Part shown: positions 35,118-44,088 of the stretch, one piece after another
Layout: the number at the start of each line of letters is the position of its first letter
Numbering within the stretch: the first letter of the stretch is position 1
Position numbers and translations under genes: made by a program
The notes under the pieces: generated by a model
What the model saw: only the letters and a program-made list of their open reading frames with translations
Databases searched by the model: none
What the model was told of the DNA's origin: nothing
Source of the DNA: an uncultured Alphaproteobacteria bacterium
Lineage (GTDB): Bacteria; Pseudomonadota; Alphaproteobacteria; RF32; CAG-239
DNA: 64,000 bases
Direction of reading: 5' to 3'
Assembly: GCA_934229625.1 (NCBI GenBank)
Contig: CAKQDU010000003.1
Location: 1 to 64,000 of the forward strand

Positions 35118-35944
35118 TGCAGAATTTTACTTATCATACGCATAATCATGAACAAGATTTTGACGGACATCAAAGTGCCGAAGAAATGATTGCCGCCGCC
35201 GAAGAAAAAGGTTTTGCGGAAATCGGGGTTTCAAATCATTTGATATGTCATAAAAATTTGCGTATTGAAAACGGCTATCAGCCGATGTTTCGGCAAGATT
35301 TTAAGAGCGGTGAGGAGTGCTATAAAAAGCATATTGAGCTGATACGGCAAGCAGCGGAAAAACACCATATAAAAGTGCGGGTCGGTTTTGAGGTGGATTT
35401 TTTCCCGTCGGCATATTGGCGTGATAATTTTGAAAAAATGCTCAAAAATCTGGACGTTGATTATCTTATTGGTTCAACGCATTTTATCCGCTCGGCAGAC
35501 GAGAGTTTTTTGTGCAATATTTATCATATGAAATATCATCCGGATTTGCCGCAGCAGCCTGAATTTAAGGAATATCTGCGCAACTATTGGCGCAACATTG
35601 TCGCGGCTGTGGAAAGCGGATATTTTACTTTTATTGCCCATGTTGACTATATCACGATTTTTAATTTGTGCGTTGAGCCGGAGTGGGACGAGTATAAATG
35701 GCGTGTGATTGAGGCGTTGGCAAAGCATAAGCAGCCGTTTGAGCTGAACACCAGCGGCTATAACCGCATAGATATGCAGCACCCGACGACATGGATGTTA
35801 GAAGAGCTGAACAAACGCGGCGTACCGGTTATTATCAGCGACGACGCGCACGATGTTTCTATGCTGGGACAACACTTTGAACGTGCCGAAAAACTGCTTT
35901 CCGAGCTTGGTTACACCAACCGTTTCAACCCGTTTAAGGTTTAA
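35117..35944 (+). CDS. PHP-domain phosphoesterase, histidinol-phosphatase-like
   Basis: A 275-residue PHP-fold protein. Metal ligands are visible: HTHNH near residue 7-11, Glu in EIGVSNH, Glu in VGFEVDF, His in STHFI and IAHVDY, and Asp/His in ISDDAHD. The arrangement and length match HisK-type histidinol phosphatases (HisJ family). Without other his genes nearby, a different phosphate ester substrate is possible. Its ATG overlaps the stop of the patatin-like gene. Confidence 0.85.
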   Translation: MQNFTYHTHNHEQDFDGHQSAEEMIAAAEEKGFAEIGVSNHLICHKNLRIENGYQPMFRQDFKSGEECYKKHIELIRQAAEKHHIKVRVGFEVDFFPSAYWRDNFEKMLKNLDVDYLIGSTHFIRSADESFLCNIYHMKYHPDLPQQPEFKEYLRNYWRNIVAAVESGYFTFIAHVDYITIFNLCVEPEWDEYKWRVIEALAKHKQPFELNTSGYNRIDMQHPTTWMLEELNKRGVPVIISDDAHDVSMLGQHFERAEKLLSELGYTNRFNPFKV

Positions 35945-35947
35945 AGG

Positions 35948-36823
35948 CTAAATATCATTATTGAGAATTTTCTCTAAAAATGTTCCTTCAATGTTTTTAG
36001 TTTTATCATATTTGTATGATAATTTGTGGATTGATGTTTTTTGTAAAATATCCTGCTCCATTGTTTGGGTGTATGGAGTAAAGTAATTTTTTTCCAAAAT
36101 ATAACAGTCGTCTTCGTAAACAGCAGGCATCATAGACCATAGCTTAGATAAATTTTTGTCATTATCAATCAAAAAGTCAAAAGCAAGCGGATATAAAAAA
36201 TAATCAATCAGTTTTGTTTCTTTAGCCCAATAGGCAAATAAAAATCTTTTTTCGGCAATCATAAGCGGATTTTGAGCCTTTGCTCCAATCATCCAATTGA
36301 CATTGCGGTAAATACCTTTACTGCTTAAACAGAAAAAATCTCTTTTTATAAAGTCTTGAGATAGCGGCGCCGTCAATAATACTGTGGCGTCAATCCAAAT
36401 TCCGCCGTGATTAGCTAAAAGTGTGGCGCGCAAAATATCGGAAAATTGCATAGGAGTAATTAAGTTTTGTTGTCTTTTGATAAAAATATATTCAGGAATA
36501 TCCGCATATTTTTTAATGTTTTGGTTATCAATGATTACAACTTCGCATCCGTTCGCATTTTTCTTTATACTTTCAATGCAGCGCTTAACTATTTGAGGGG
36601 CGTTTTCAATACCCTGAAACCAACATATCCATATTTTTCTGTTATCATCAGATAGGGGAGTTTTTTGTGGCAAATTATTTAAAACATTCAGATATTTTCT
36701 CAGATATTTTTGTTCTGCATGCAAAATATTTTCTTTTCTGAATTTTTTGCGTTCAGCTTTGGATTTAATAAATAAACCGGCGTAAATGCGATACCATATT
36801 TTTTTTAGAAAAACAATAAACAT
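35948..36823 (-). CDS. Glycosyltransferase with DXD motif (capsular/GT32-like)
   Basis: A 291-residue transferase. The N-terminal ~35 residues are basic with some hydrophobic character. WICWFQGIENAP at ~67 and the GGIWIDATVLL segment at ~140 are the hallmarks of the 'glycosyltransferase sugar-binding region containing DXD motif' family found in capsule and LPS loci. Donor and acceptor cannot be told. It is last in a four-gene minus-strand glycan cluster and its stop codon lies three bases from the convergent PHP gene. Confidence 0.85.
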   Translation of the reverse strand: MFIVFLKKIWYRIYAGLFIKSKAERKKFRKENILHAEQKYLRKYLNVLNNLPQKTPLSDDNRKIWICWFQGIENAPQIVKRCIESIKKNANGCEVVIIDNQNIKKYADIPEYIFIKRQQNLITPMQFSDILRATLLANHGGIWIDATVLLTAPLSQDFIKRDFFCLSSKGIYRNVNWMIGAKAQNPLMIAEKRFLFAYWAKETKLIDYFLYPLAFDFLIDNDKNLSKLWSMMPAVYEDDCYILEKNYFTPYTQTMEQDILQKTSIHKLSYKYDKTKNIEGTFLEKILNNDI

Positions 36824-36835
36824 AATCAGTTCTCC

Positions 36836-37897
36836 TTAATTTAAAATGTCTTTAAGATATTTTTCCCACAAAAGGTCATAGGAATTTTTATATTGCTGAA
36901 CACGCTTATAATTGTCCATAATTGCCGGCAGGCGCTGTTCATAGTCTTGTGCTGAACATTGTTTGATTATTTCATCTATATGGTCAAAATCTTTTTCAGG
37001 TACAAAGATAATACCGTCAGAATTGAAACGTTTTAAAATGTTGGAATGTCCGACATAAATTGGAACAGTATATGTGGCAAAGCAATTTAATATTTTTTCT
37101 GTAAACCAAAATGGCAGAATTGCATTTTCAACAACAATGGAATAGCGATAGTTTTTTAGGGTGTCTATGGCTCTAACGTATTTCCCTCCGTTAAATGTTC
37201 CAAAAGTGTCAACTTTGTCGTCTTTTTCAAAATGTGTGGCCCATTCAAATCTTAATTTATGAAGTTCGCACGATTTTTTATCAGATGAAATAATAGAGAT
37301 ATTTTTGTTTTTAGTCAGACATGCGTTTAGCTCATCGTCGGTTATGTTGTCTCCAAGAGAGATGTTAGCACATTGGCAAAATTCTCTTGCGTTATCATAT
37401 TTATTTAATATATCTTCATCATAAGTGAAAATTAAATCAAAATCTTTGTTTAATCCCGGGTGGCGGTCAAAAATAAGATAATCATTCGGGAGTATTTCTT
37501 TAGACTCACAAAGTAAGCCAAACATTTTTTCTGCAATAAATGTTCCCTTTCGTTTTAAGGTTTGTTTCATACAGTTATGAGTATAAAAATGCACCGGCAA
37601 TTCAAAGTTATATTTATCAAATATAAAATATTTTGAAACTTGCGGATTAGAGGCGCTAAAACATTTATCTCTTAAAAAGAATGTTCGTATTGAAGAACCG
37701 TCTTTATTATAAATTTCAGGCTCTTTATTATACATTTTGTGGTATCTGCTATAAATCGGCACATATATTTTGCCATATTGTTTATTATAAATTTTATCTG
37801 TGTTTAAGTCAAAAAAATCAAACTCTGATTGCAAATATTGACGCCATTTTCTTTTGGGTATAAGTGCTAAAATAATTTTAACAATAAATCTTCTCAT
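36836..37897 (-). CDS. GT10-family fucosyltransferase
   Basis: A 353-residue protein. The C-terminal half carries the alpha-1,3/1,4-fucosyltransferase signature: YSIVVENAILPFWFTEKI followed by a TVPIYVGHSNI segment (family pattern F-E-N, T-E-K, V-P-x-x-x-G), near residues 250-290. These residues bind GDP-fucose. The N-terminal half is divergent, as usual for the family, and there is a basic start. In Helicobacter such enzymes build Lewis-type antigens on LPS. Here the acceptor is unknown, and GDP-fucose synthesis genes are not in the window. It overlaps the GT2 gene stop by one base. Confidence 0.85.
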   Translation of the reverse strand: MRRFIVKIILALIPKRKWRQYLQSEFDFFDLNTDKIYNKQYGKIYVPIYSRYHKMYNKEPEIYNKDGSSIRTFFLRDKCFSASNPQVSKYFIFDKYNFELPVHFYTHNCMKQTLKRKGTFIAEKMFGLLCESKEILPNDYLIFDRHPGLNKDFDLIFTYDEDILNKYDNAREFCQCANISLGDNITDDELNACLTKNKNISIISSDKKSCELHKLRFEWATHFEKDDKVDTFGTFNGGKYVRAIDTLKNYRYSIVVENAILPFWFTEKILNCFATYTVPIYVGHSNILKRFNSDGIIFVPEKDFDHIDEIIKQCSAQDYEQRLPAIMDNYKRVQQYKNSYDLLWEKYLKDILN

Positions 37898-38817
37898 TAT
37901 TTATGTCCTTTTCCGATAAGCCATAGATTTAATTTAATTTTTAAGGGCAGTCTTTGATAATTTACAGCGCCGCAATTTTTTAATTCTTGTATTTTTTTAT
38001 ATAAATCAGCGTTATTCAACTTATATTTTTTCATATTTTTAAGCACAAATTTTAGATTTAAATTGAGAATATTTTTGCGTAAAATCGGAAAAAATTTTTC
38101 ATTTTTGAACTGTTCAAAAAGTTTTTGATTTATAGTCAAAAAGCCGAGAGCTTTGGGCGTTGAAAAGGCTGAACCGGTAAGCGATGAAGAATGTTTTATG
38201 TTGCAATAGAATTTTTGCGGAATATAAATTACGGATTTCATCAAATAAAATGCTTGTATGTTAAAATATAAATCTTCGCCGTAACAAATGGTTGGCTCAA
38301 ATTTAAGTTTTTTTATAATATCTTTCCGAAAAATTTTAGTCCAAAGGTTGTGATGAATAATGCTTTTATATTTTAATAATTCATCTAGCGGGTGGTTGAT
38401 GTGTTCAAGATTAAACTGTTTGGGACGGTCAAATGTTATATTGATATCGTTTGATTGCAAATAATCAAAACATAGACAATCAATATTGTTTTGCAAATTT
38501 TTTTCAGACAGTTCAAAAAGGTATGGAGAAACAATGTCGTCGGCGTCCATAAAATATATATATTTTCCGGTTGTTTGCCGCATTCCTGTGTTGCGGGCGG
38601 TGCTGACGCCGGAATTTTGTTGGTTTATGATATGAAAACGGGCGTCTTTGGCGGCGTATTCTTCAAGAATTTGCGCTGAATTGTCGCTTGAGCCGTCGTT
38701 GACGCAAATGGCTTCCCAATTTTTATAAGTTTGCGCTAACACGCTGTCCAAGCAAGCGCGCAGATATTTTTCTGCATTATAAACGGGAATGACAATAGAA
38801 ATTAAAGTCTCGGTCAT
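37897..38817 (-). CDS. Family 2 glycosyltransferase
   Basis: A 306-residue GT-A enzyme. ISIVIPVYNAEKYL at the N-terminus, VNDGSSDNS (nucleotide-binding Asp) near 40, NSGVSTARNTGM, and the metal-binding DXD in YFMDADDIV at ~90. The C-terminal ~150 residues are specific to the acceptor and not diagnostic. Cytoplasmic-face transfer of a sugar to an LPS/capsule precursor is likely. Three bases separate it from the GT4 gene upstream. Confidence 0.9.
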   Translation of the reverse strand: MTETLISIVIPVYNAEKYLRACLDSVLAQTYKNWEAICVNDGSSDNSAQILEEYAAKDARFHIINQQNSGVSTARNTGMRQTTGKYIYFMDADDIVSPYLFELSEKNLQNNIDCLCFDYLQSNDINITFDRPKQFNLEHINHPLDELLKYKSIIHHNLWTKIFRKDIIKKLKFEPTICYGEDLYFNIQAFYLMKSVIYIPQKFYCNIKHSSSLTGSAFSTPKALGFLTINQKLFEQFKNEKFFPILRKNILNLNLKFVLKNMKKYKLNNADLYKKIQELKNCGAVNYQRLPLKIKLNLWLIGKGHK

Positions 38818-38820
38818 ATC

Positions 38821-39873
38821 TTATCCTTTCAGCGCGGAGGTAACCGCGGCAGCTAGCTTTTTTGCCACTTGCGGCAAAGTATAGTTGTTTTGCAGCAGGT
38901 TATAGCCGTTTTCCGCCACTTTTTTGGTTTGTTCATAGTGTTCAAGCGCGTATTGCAGCTTGTCGGCCAACTCATTTACCGCTTTTATCCTAAAAGTATA
39001 GGCGGCATCTTTGTGGTCGGCAAAAATCTCCGCCGGTCCTTCGGCAAGCGAAGTCACAATCGGCAGAGAATAGTTCATCGCCTCTAAAAGCACAATGCCG
39101 AACGGCTCAAAATTTGACGGCAGCACAAAAATATCCAGCGATTTATAAAACTCGTCTTTATCTTTTATCCAGCCCAAAAGTTTGACATCATTTTCAAGCC
39201 GGTTGTCGGTAATCAATTTGCGGATTTTAGCGTCTTCATTTGCATACGTTGCCGAAGCGCCGCCTCCCAAAACCGCTTGAAAATGAACACCGCGCTTTTT
39301 TAATTCCGCCAACGCCAAAATATAGTCGCAAAAACCTTTCATCGGGTCAAAACGTCCGACTGTGCCGATAACAGGTGGCTGATGATATGGCGGCAGCGGG
39401 CGAAACGGCTGAGGTTCGGACACCAAATTCGGAATTACAAAAATCTTGTCAGCCGGAAAACCATAGCCGGCGAAAATCCGCTTTTGATGTTGAGTGATGG
39501 AAAATATGGCGGCGCATTTTTCCAGATGCTTAAACTTTGGATTGTGCGCCACGCCAACAACTTTTATACCCAGCATTTTGGCGGCGGCAATCACCAGCTC
39601 CAGCGCTTTTTTGCTATGCACAATAATCAAATCCGGCTGATATTTTTTAAAACAGCGGTAAAATGTCCAAATCAAAAATAAGTTGAGGTGCGAAAAGCGG
39701 ATTTTGCATTGTTTCAAATTTTGATGCGGTGTGATTTTTTCGTTAATCTGCGCGCGTTTATCGGTAATGGCAAGCACATCAAAACCTTGTGAAAGCAGAG
39801 CATTATTATAGTCTAAAAACGCTTGTTCAATTCCGCCTAAGCCGCGTGCAATCATAATGTTGACAATTTTCAT
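38821..39873 (-). CDS. Family 4 glycosyltransferase
   Basis: A 350-residue GT-B fold enzyme. The N-terminal domain begins IMIARGLGGIEQAF (the glycine-rich loop). The C-terminal domain has GTVGRFDPMKG, the donor-binding Rossmann half, and the EX7E motif EPFGIVLLE near residue 270. Related enzymes add hexoses in LPS core or capsule synthesis. It overlaps the prolyl iminopeptidase gene by four bases. Confidence 0.9.
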   Translation of the reverse strand: MKIVNIMIARGLGGIEQAFLDYNNALLSQGFDVLAITDKRAQINEKITPHQNLKQCKIRFSHLNLFLIWTFYRCFKKYQPDLIIVHSKKALELVIAAAKMLGIKVVGVAHNPKFKHLEKCAAIFSITQHQKRIFAGYGFPADKIFVIPNLVSEPQPFRPLPPYHQPPVIGTVGRFDPMKGFCDYILALAELKKRGVHFQAVLGGGASATYANEDAKIRKLITDNRLENDVKLLGWIKDKDEFYKSLDIFVLPSNFEPFGIVLLEAMNYSLPIVTSLAEGPAEIFADHKDAAYTFRIKAVNELADKLQYALEHYEQTKKVAENGYNLLQNNYTLPQVAKKLAAAVTSALKG

Positions 39874-40805
39874 TTTTGTGGCTCCAAAAAGGTTTTGACG
39901 GCGCGTTGCACTGCTTCAAACAGGCGAGGGGTGGAGTGTCCGCTGCCGGCGTTGATAATCAGCTTGGAGTTCGGCAAGGCTTGGTGCAAGTCCCACGCTT
40001 GTTTGACCGGACAGCAAAAATCTAAGCGATTATGAACAATAAGCGTTGGTATATGCTTGATTTTTTCGGAATGCTGCAAAATTTGATTAGAGCCTAAAAA
40101 GTATTTGTTTTTTTCATAAAAAAAGGCAACGCGCGCTGATTGCAGTTCGGCATAATCCAAAGTTTCCGGCGCGCGGAATTTTGGCGCCAAGCGGCCAAGC
40201 AGATATTCATAACTTCCTAAATAGGTCAGGGCTTTCAGATTGTCTTTGGGATTTTTAGAAAACAGCAAGCGGCGATAGGCGGAATAAATATCGTTGCGGT
40301 GGACTTTTTTGCGCATTTCCGCCCATAAATCCGGATAAAAGCGCTCGCTTTCCGAACTAACCCAAGCGGTGTCGTACGGACGTGCCAAAAATACCGAGGT
40401 AACAATTATTTTATCCACTTTTTGCGGATAGGCTTCGGCAAACAAAAGCGCCAAAGTCGAACCCCACGATGCGCCGTGAGCGATAATCGGCTGATTTATG
40501 CCCAGATATTCCAGCAGGCGGGCGGCGTCTTCCAAAGTGTTTTGCGTGCTGTTGTTTTGAAAAGCGTCCTCAGCTTCGGATTTTCCGCAGCCGCGCTGGT
40601 CAAACTGAATAAAACGATATTGGCGGCGGTTGAACAATTTGGCGTATTTGGGACGCGACGAACCTCCGGGGCCGCCGTGAAAAGACAGCACCGGCGCACC
40701 GACCGGATTGCCGTATTGATAATAATGTATTTTATGCCCGTCTTTTTCCGGCAAAAAACCTTCGCTGTAAGGTTTGGGCATACGATTAAAAATGTTCCAC
40801 CACAT
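39870..40805 (-). CDS. pip: Proline iminopeptidase, alpha/beta hydrolase
   Basis: A 311-residue S33-family peptidase releasing N-terminal proline. Motifs: HGGPGG oxyanion loop near residue 42, FDQRGCGKS, nucleophile elbow GASWGSTLAL at ~108, Asp in HNRLDFCCP and catalytic His in AGSGHSTPR. The ATG at 40805 is chosen for its GGAGGTGCCT ribosome site; the frame is open to 40817. Placement at the head of a glycosyltransferase cluster looks incidental. Confidence 0.9.
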   Translation of the reverse strand: MWWNIFNRMPKPYSEGFLPEKDGHKIHYYQYGNPVGAPVLSFHGGPGGSSRPKYAKLFNRRQYRFIQFDQRGCGKSEAEDAFQNNSTQNTLEDAARLLEYLGINQPIIAHGASWGSTLALLFAEAYPQKVDKIIVTSVFLARPYDTAWVSSESERFYPDLWAEMRKKVHRNDIYSAYRRLLFSKNPKDNLKALTYLGSYEYLLGRLAPKFRAPETLDYAELQSARVAFFYEKNKYFLGSNQILQHSEKIKHIPTLIVHNRLDFCCPVKQAWDLHQALPNSKLIINAGSGHSTPRLFEAVQRAVKTFLEPQK

Positions 40806-40934
40806 AGGCACCTCCAAAATTTATTTCAGCATACAATTAAGAGCATTGTAAGGCAAGCGGAAAAACAAAACTGCAAACAGAGAACATAAAATAAGAAATA
40901 TATTTTATATTAAGATAAATTTATAATAAAATGT

Positions 40935-40963
40935 TTGACTTTAAAAGAATTTTATTATAAAAA
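40935..40963 (+). promoter_or_regulatory. Promoter of the Gln/Asn-rich protein gene
   Basis: TTGACT, 17-base spacer, TAAAAA in a very AT-rich context, followed by ribosome site AAGGAG ahead of the ATG at 40994. Confidence 0.5.
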
Positions 40964-40993
40964 ATAAGAGAAATAATTTATAAGGAGAGAAAA

Positions 40994-41866
40994 ATGTCAA
41001 TACCAACAAGAAATTACATATATGGTTTATCGCCGTTAAAGCGCGAAAATCCAGCCCGAGGGCAAAGTGAATGGTACTATTTTGACCCGCGCAATGCTTC
41101 TACTTTTTCGGATTTTAAGCAAATAGATGTGCCAAGTCAGAATACGCCTAATCCATACGCAAAAGAAATTCAGAATTATATTTTTAAAACAGATTCTGAT
41201 AATTATAAGCTGCTATACGGTAACGCGCAGCCGCCGCAGGAGAATCAGCAAAATCAACCGCAGCAGCCGGAAAACAACACCGCTAAGCCGATTTTTTCTA
41301 ATCAGCAGAATAATCAGATATTTTCACAGCCGCAAAATGCGGCAGGGCAAGCTATTGGCAATAATGTTGAGCAGTTACAGGCGGCAAATGAAACTATAAA
41401 AGTTCAGCCAGAAGATGATTCTACATTACGAGTAATGAAAGAAAATTCACTAATTTTTGGTAATAAAGAACCAAAAACAACATTGCAATCTATGGACGAT
41501 ATTGTAAAACAAGGAAAAACGGTGACGTCATTGCCTAATTTTCAAAAATTTACAGTAGCAGAAATAGCCAAAGATAGTGCAAAAAGTTTTGTTCAAGGAT
41601 CTGTTGGAACTGCTGAGCGTGTTGTTAATGATCTTACTATGGATGCTTATAACGTGATAAATTCGGCTTTTTTAGATGGCTCATATAAACAACGTCAAGA
41701 GGAATTACGGCAATTAGCCAAAAGTTCTAATTTAGAAAGATGGTTTGACTTTGCTAATTGGGTTGCTTCTAATTCAACAAAAATTGCTGCAACGTTATAT
41801 TTGAAGAAAATAAAAGACCCTGCTTTATATATTTATGACAAAATAACGCATTTAAAACCACTTTAA
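40994..41866 (+). CDS. Gln/Asn-rich protein of unknown function
   Basis: A 290-residue protein, no signal peptide. Residues ~75-125 are a low-complexity Gln/Asn/Pro stretch. Residues ~180-220 are helical with small residues (FVQGSVGTAERVVNDLTMD), and the C-terminus (residues ~240-285) is amphipathic. Tyr-rich N-terminal 30 residues. No family recognised. The disordered middle and stand-alone promoter recall secreted effector or structural proteins, but no secretion signal was identified. It opens the accessory patch 41-44.8 kb. Confidence 0.65.
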   Translation: MSIPTRNYIYGLSPLKRENPARGQSEWYYFDPRNASTFSDFKQIDVPSQNTPNPYAKEIQNYIFKTDSDNYKLLYGNAQPPQENQQNQPQQPENNTAKPIFSNQQNNQIFSQPQNAAGQAIGNNVEQLQAANETIKVQPEDDSTLRVMKENSLIFGNKEPKTTLQSMDDIVKQGKTVTSLPNFQKFTVAEIAKDSAKSFVQGSVGTAERVVNDLTMDAYNVINSAFLDGSYKQRQEELRQLAKSSNLERWFDFANWVASNSTKIAATLYLKKIKDPALYIYDKITHLKPL

Positions 41867-41928
41867 CTTGACTTGTATTTTTATATAAAGTATCATAGTA
41901 GGTGTTTTAGATATAAAATGCCTACTAT

Positions 41929-42441
41929 ATGTTTATAGAAAGTATGAATATGGATAAATACTTTGTAAAGTTGCAAGATAAAATATTTTGTGTGCTGCAA
42001 TTATTTTCTTTTAGAGGGAAATATGACAGCGATATGTTTTGGCAGGTCGTTTTATATACATTATTGATAGTGCTTATCCCGACAAAATTTATGAATACCT
42101 ATGCTTTTTTGGTCGGCGGACTTTTTTGCTTTTATATTATACTTGCTGCCTATCAAAAGCGTTTGCGTTATATGGGAAGAAAAGGTACTTGGCATATCAT
42201 TATTTTGTCTGCTTATGCAATATGGTGTTTTTTGAGTATTTTACTGCCGGAAAATAAATTTATTCAAGATGATAAGGGGGTGCCATTTATTATATTTGCC
42301 TTTAGTTTTGCCGAATTGGAAGGAACAAAAACGCCGAAGAATGATAAAGATATCTCTAATCCGCTTTTGCGCTATCCGTTTTTATATTTTGCTTTTTTTG
42401 TCAGCGTAACTGCGTTGTTGTGGTATTTGCTTTCAATGTGA
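41929..42441 (+). CDS. Membrane protein, DUF805-like
   Basis: A 170-residue protein with about four membrane helices. The FSFRGKYDSDMFWQ start of the first helix resembles the conserved motif of DUF805 inner-membrane proteins (F-x-G-R-x-x-R-x-x-F-W). The first ATG lacks a clear ribosome site; ATG at 41947 (MDKYF) is an alternative. It is probably cotranscribed with the exported protein that follows nine bases later. Confidence 0.6.
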   Translation: MFIESMNMDKYFVKLQDKIFCVLQLFSFRGKYDSDMFWQVVLYTLLIVLIPTKFMNTYAFLVGGLFCFYIILAAYQKRLRYMGRKGTWHIIILSAYAIWCFLSILLPENKFIQDDKGVPFIIFAFSFAELEGTKTPKNDKDISNPLLRYPFLYFAFFVSVTALLWYLLSM

Positions 42442-42449
42442 GGTTAAAG

Positions 42450-42887
42450 ATGAAATATATTTTAGTGCTGCTTAGCTTTCTGTATGTTGTTCCGACTTAT
42501 GCAATGGAAAAGTCCGAATGCTTGAAAAAGGTTGAAAGTTTGGATATTGAACTAAGCAGATGTTCTATCAATATGCCTGAAAATGCGGAATCTACAGCTG
42601 AAATGAATGAGGCTCATTATAAATATATTGACTGTCTGACAGCGGCGGCTGATAAATTGTTTGATGCAATGTATCAGCATAGCAATAAGCAGGTGAAAGA
42701 AAATTTTAATAAACTGGTTGAATCAGTATATGCAATGTCGCATGATATAAATGAACATAGCGATATTACTGAAAACATTGGAGGAACAATGCGGACTACC
42801 GAAGCTTTGAGTGAGGCTGAATACTGGATTAAGCAGCTTGTGAAAAACTATATTAAAAGTGCAAAAGCTGACTGTTTGGAAATGTAG
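42450..42887 (+). CDS. Small exported Cys-containing protein, LprI/DUF1311-like
   Basis: About 145 residues with a signal peptide (cut after TYA near residue 18). The mature part is helical with Cys pairs (SECLKK, LSRCSIN, IDCLTA, ADCLEM) spaced as in LprI/DUF1311 lysozyme-inhibitor-like helical hairpins; the match is weak. The ATG at 42450 is preferred to the longer frame from 42420 because it gives a proper signal peptide and has GAGG upstream. Function not established. Confidence 0.6.
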   Translation: MKYILVLLSFLYVVPTYAMEKSECLKKVESLDIELSRCSINMPENAESTAEMNEAHYKYIDCLTAAADKLFDAMYQHSNKQVKENFNKLVESVYAMSHDINEHSDITENIGGTMRTTEALSEAEYWIKQLVKNYIKSAKADCLEM

Positions 42888-42930
42888 AAATTATAAAAGA
42901 TGAGGTTCAATAAATTTTAGTTTATTGAAC

Positions 42931-43716
42931 CTAATTTTCTAATATATTTACTTTTTCAGAAGATATAATTCTGTAAAGTTTTATAGTATATGGTTTTGAA
43001 GCTATCGGTCCATGTAAATCAATTTCCAAAGCCGCTCTATATTTATCATTTTCAAAGACATAATAATCAGCAGATAATCTAAATCTCCAATCTTTTTTAT
43101 ATTTGCCGTTTTCAATAACAATATCCGGCTTTTTATCCATAGTTTTATTGTGCCAAGCAACAAAACGATAAACTCCATCACTATCATATTTATCTGTTAT
43201 ATTATCAACCCGCATCAGCCAATCTTTGTATTTAAATACTGAAATGTTGCTTTTGTAAGGTTTCAGTTTGGAATATAATTTTTCATTGCTTTCGGATTTT
43301 AAAATTTGAACTTCGTCAGAAATAAGCGGTTCATAAACTGAAAATGTGTAATTTCCCTCTTTGTCATCTTCTCTTAAAATATAGTGTTGATTATTATAAA
43401 TTGCTTCGTAATAATAAAGATTATATTTTTCCTCATCATGTATATCATAATCATAAAATTTTGTTGTTTTGGTTAAAATATCTGGTTTGTCAGACATATT
43501 TTTACCATTTTCCCAAAGAGCTAGTCTATCGTGAAAATATGGGTCTGCTTCAGCCTCAAGTCCTTCCATATTATCTATACGCCCAAAGTGGGTCGGAGTT
43601 TGAAAAATTAACTCATTGTGATGATATGGCAGCAAAGCCGGATAAAGTTCTTCTTTAGCTGCAGCGTTGTGGTTAAAACATATAAATGCAATGAGAATTA
43701 TCAGTAATTTTTTCAT
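42931..43716 (-). CDS. Exported protein with an internal duplication
   Basis: A 261-residue protein with a signal peptide (cut after AAA near 20). Two ~110-residue halves repeat each other: a R-I/V-D-N-M/I segment, then an ALWENGKNMSDKPDI / VAWHNKTMDKKPDI block, then a Tyr-rich strand region, ending ISDEVQILKSES / ISSEKVNILEN. The fold is probably beta-rich. No family recognised. Its start codon is preceded by a 141-bp segment that is duplicated upstream of the gene at 44089-44565. Confidence 0.7.
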   Translation of the reverse strand: MKKLLIILIAFICFNHNAAAKEELYPALLPYHHNELIFQTPTHFGRIDNMEGLEAEADPYFHDRLALWENGKNMSDKPDILTKTTKFYDYDIHDEEKYNLYYYEAIYNNQHYILREDDKEGNYTFSVYEPLISDEVQILKSESNEKLYSKLKPYKSNISVFKYKDWLMRVDNITDKYDSDGVYRFVAWHNKTMDKKPDIVIENGKYKKDWRFRLSADYYVFENDKYRAALEIDLHGPIASKPYTIKLYRIISSEKVNILEN

Positions 43717-43721
43717 TGTAA

Positions 43722-43862
43722 TCTCCAGATTTTTTTTATGAGTGTAGCAGGATTGATTGCAAAAGCAAGATATTTTTATAAAAAATTATAGTTTTAGTTG
43801 ACGCGGCGGCAATGTCTATATTGTGGTAGGTTTTGGAATATTCAGTATTTTGTATCAGTATA
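43722..43862. repeat. 141-bp direct repeat, copy 1
   Basis: The first ~74 bases are identical to copy 2 (44572-44712); the rest differs at roughly ten positions including a small compensating indel. It carries the ribosome site and a promoter-like TTGCTT-16-TACACT element (minus strand) for the exported gene ending at 42931. On the plus strand it holds a 17-codon open frame beginning MSVAGLIAKA and, further on, the first 13 codons of the frame at 43823. Confidence 0.9.
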
Positions 43863-44074
43863 GATATTTACAAAATAAATATGGAGATAATAATGTGGAT
43901 GATGAAACTTTAATAAAAACATTATATCAATATCGTCATAATTATGTTGAAAATCTTCCAGAACATAGTGAGCCTGGTGATAATAGAATTACGAGACAAG
44001 AAAAATTAAATATATTGAATAATAGGTATCCTAATGAATTGAAAGATGCTTTGGAATGTTTAAAAAATGAATGA
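43823..44074 (+). CDS. Small hypothetical protein, possibly a truncated gene
   Basis: An 83-codon frame starting with GTG inside the repeat. The segment from ~residue 20 (KYGDNNVDDETLIKTL to ECLKNE) looks like genuine hydrophilic helical protein. No ribosome site precedes the GTG. An internal GTG at residue ~25 has GGAG nine bases upstream and would give ~59 residues. In copy 2 of the repeat the same frame runs only 19 codons before a stop. It could be the surviving 3' part of a gene cut by the duplication. Confidence 0.35.
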   Translation: MVGFGIFSILYQYRYLQNKYGDNNVDDETLIKTLYQYRHNYVENLPEHSEPGDNRITRQEKLNILNNRYPNELKDALECLKNE

Positions 44075-44088
44075 ATAATTAAGGTGGC

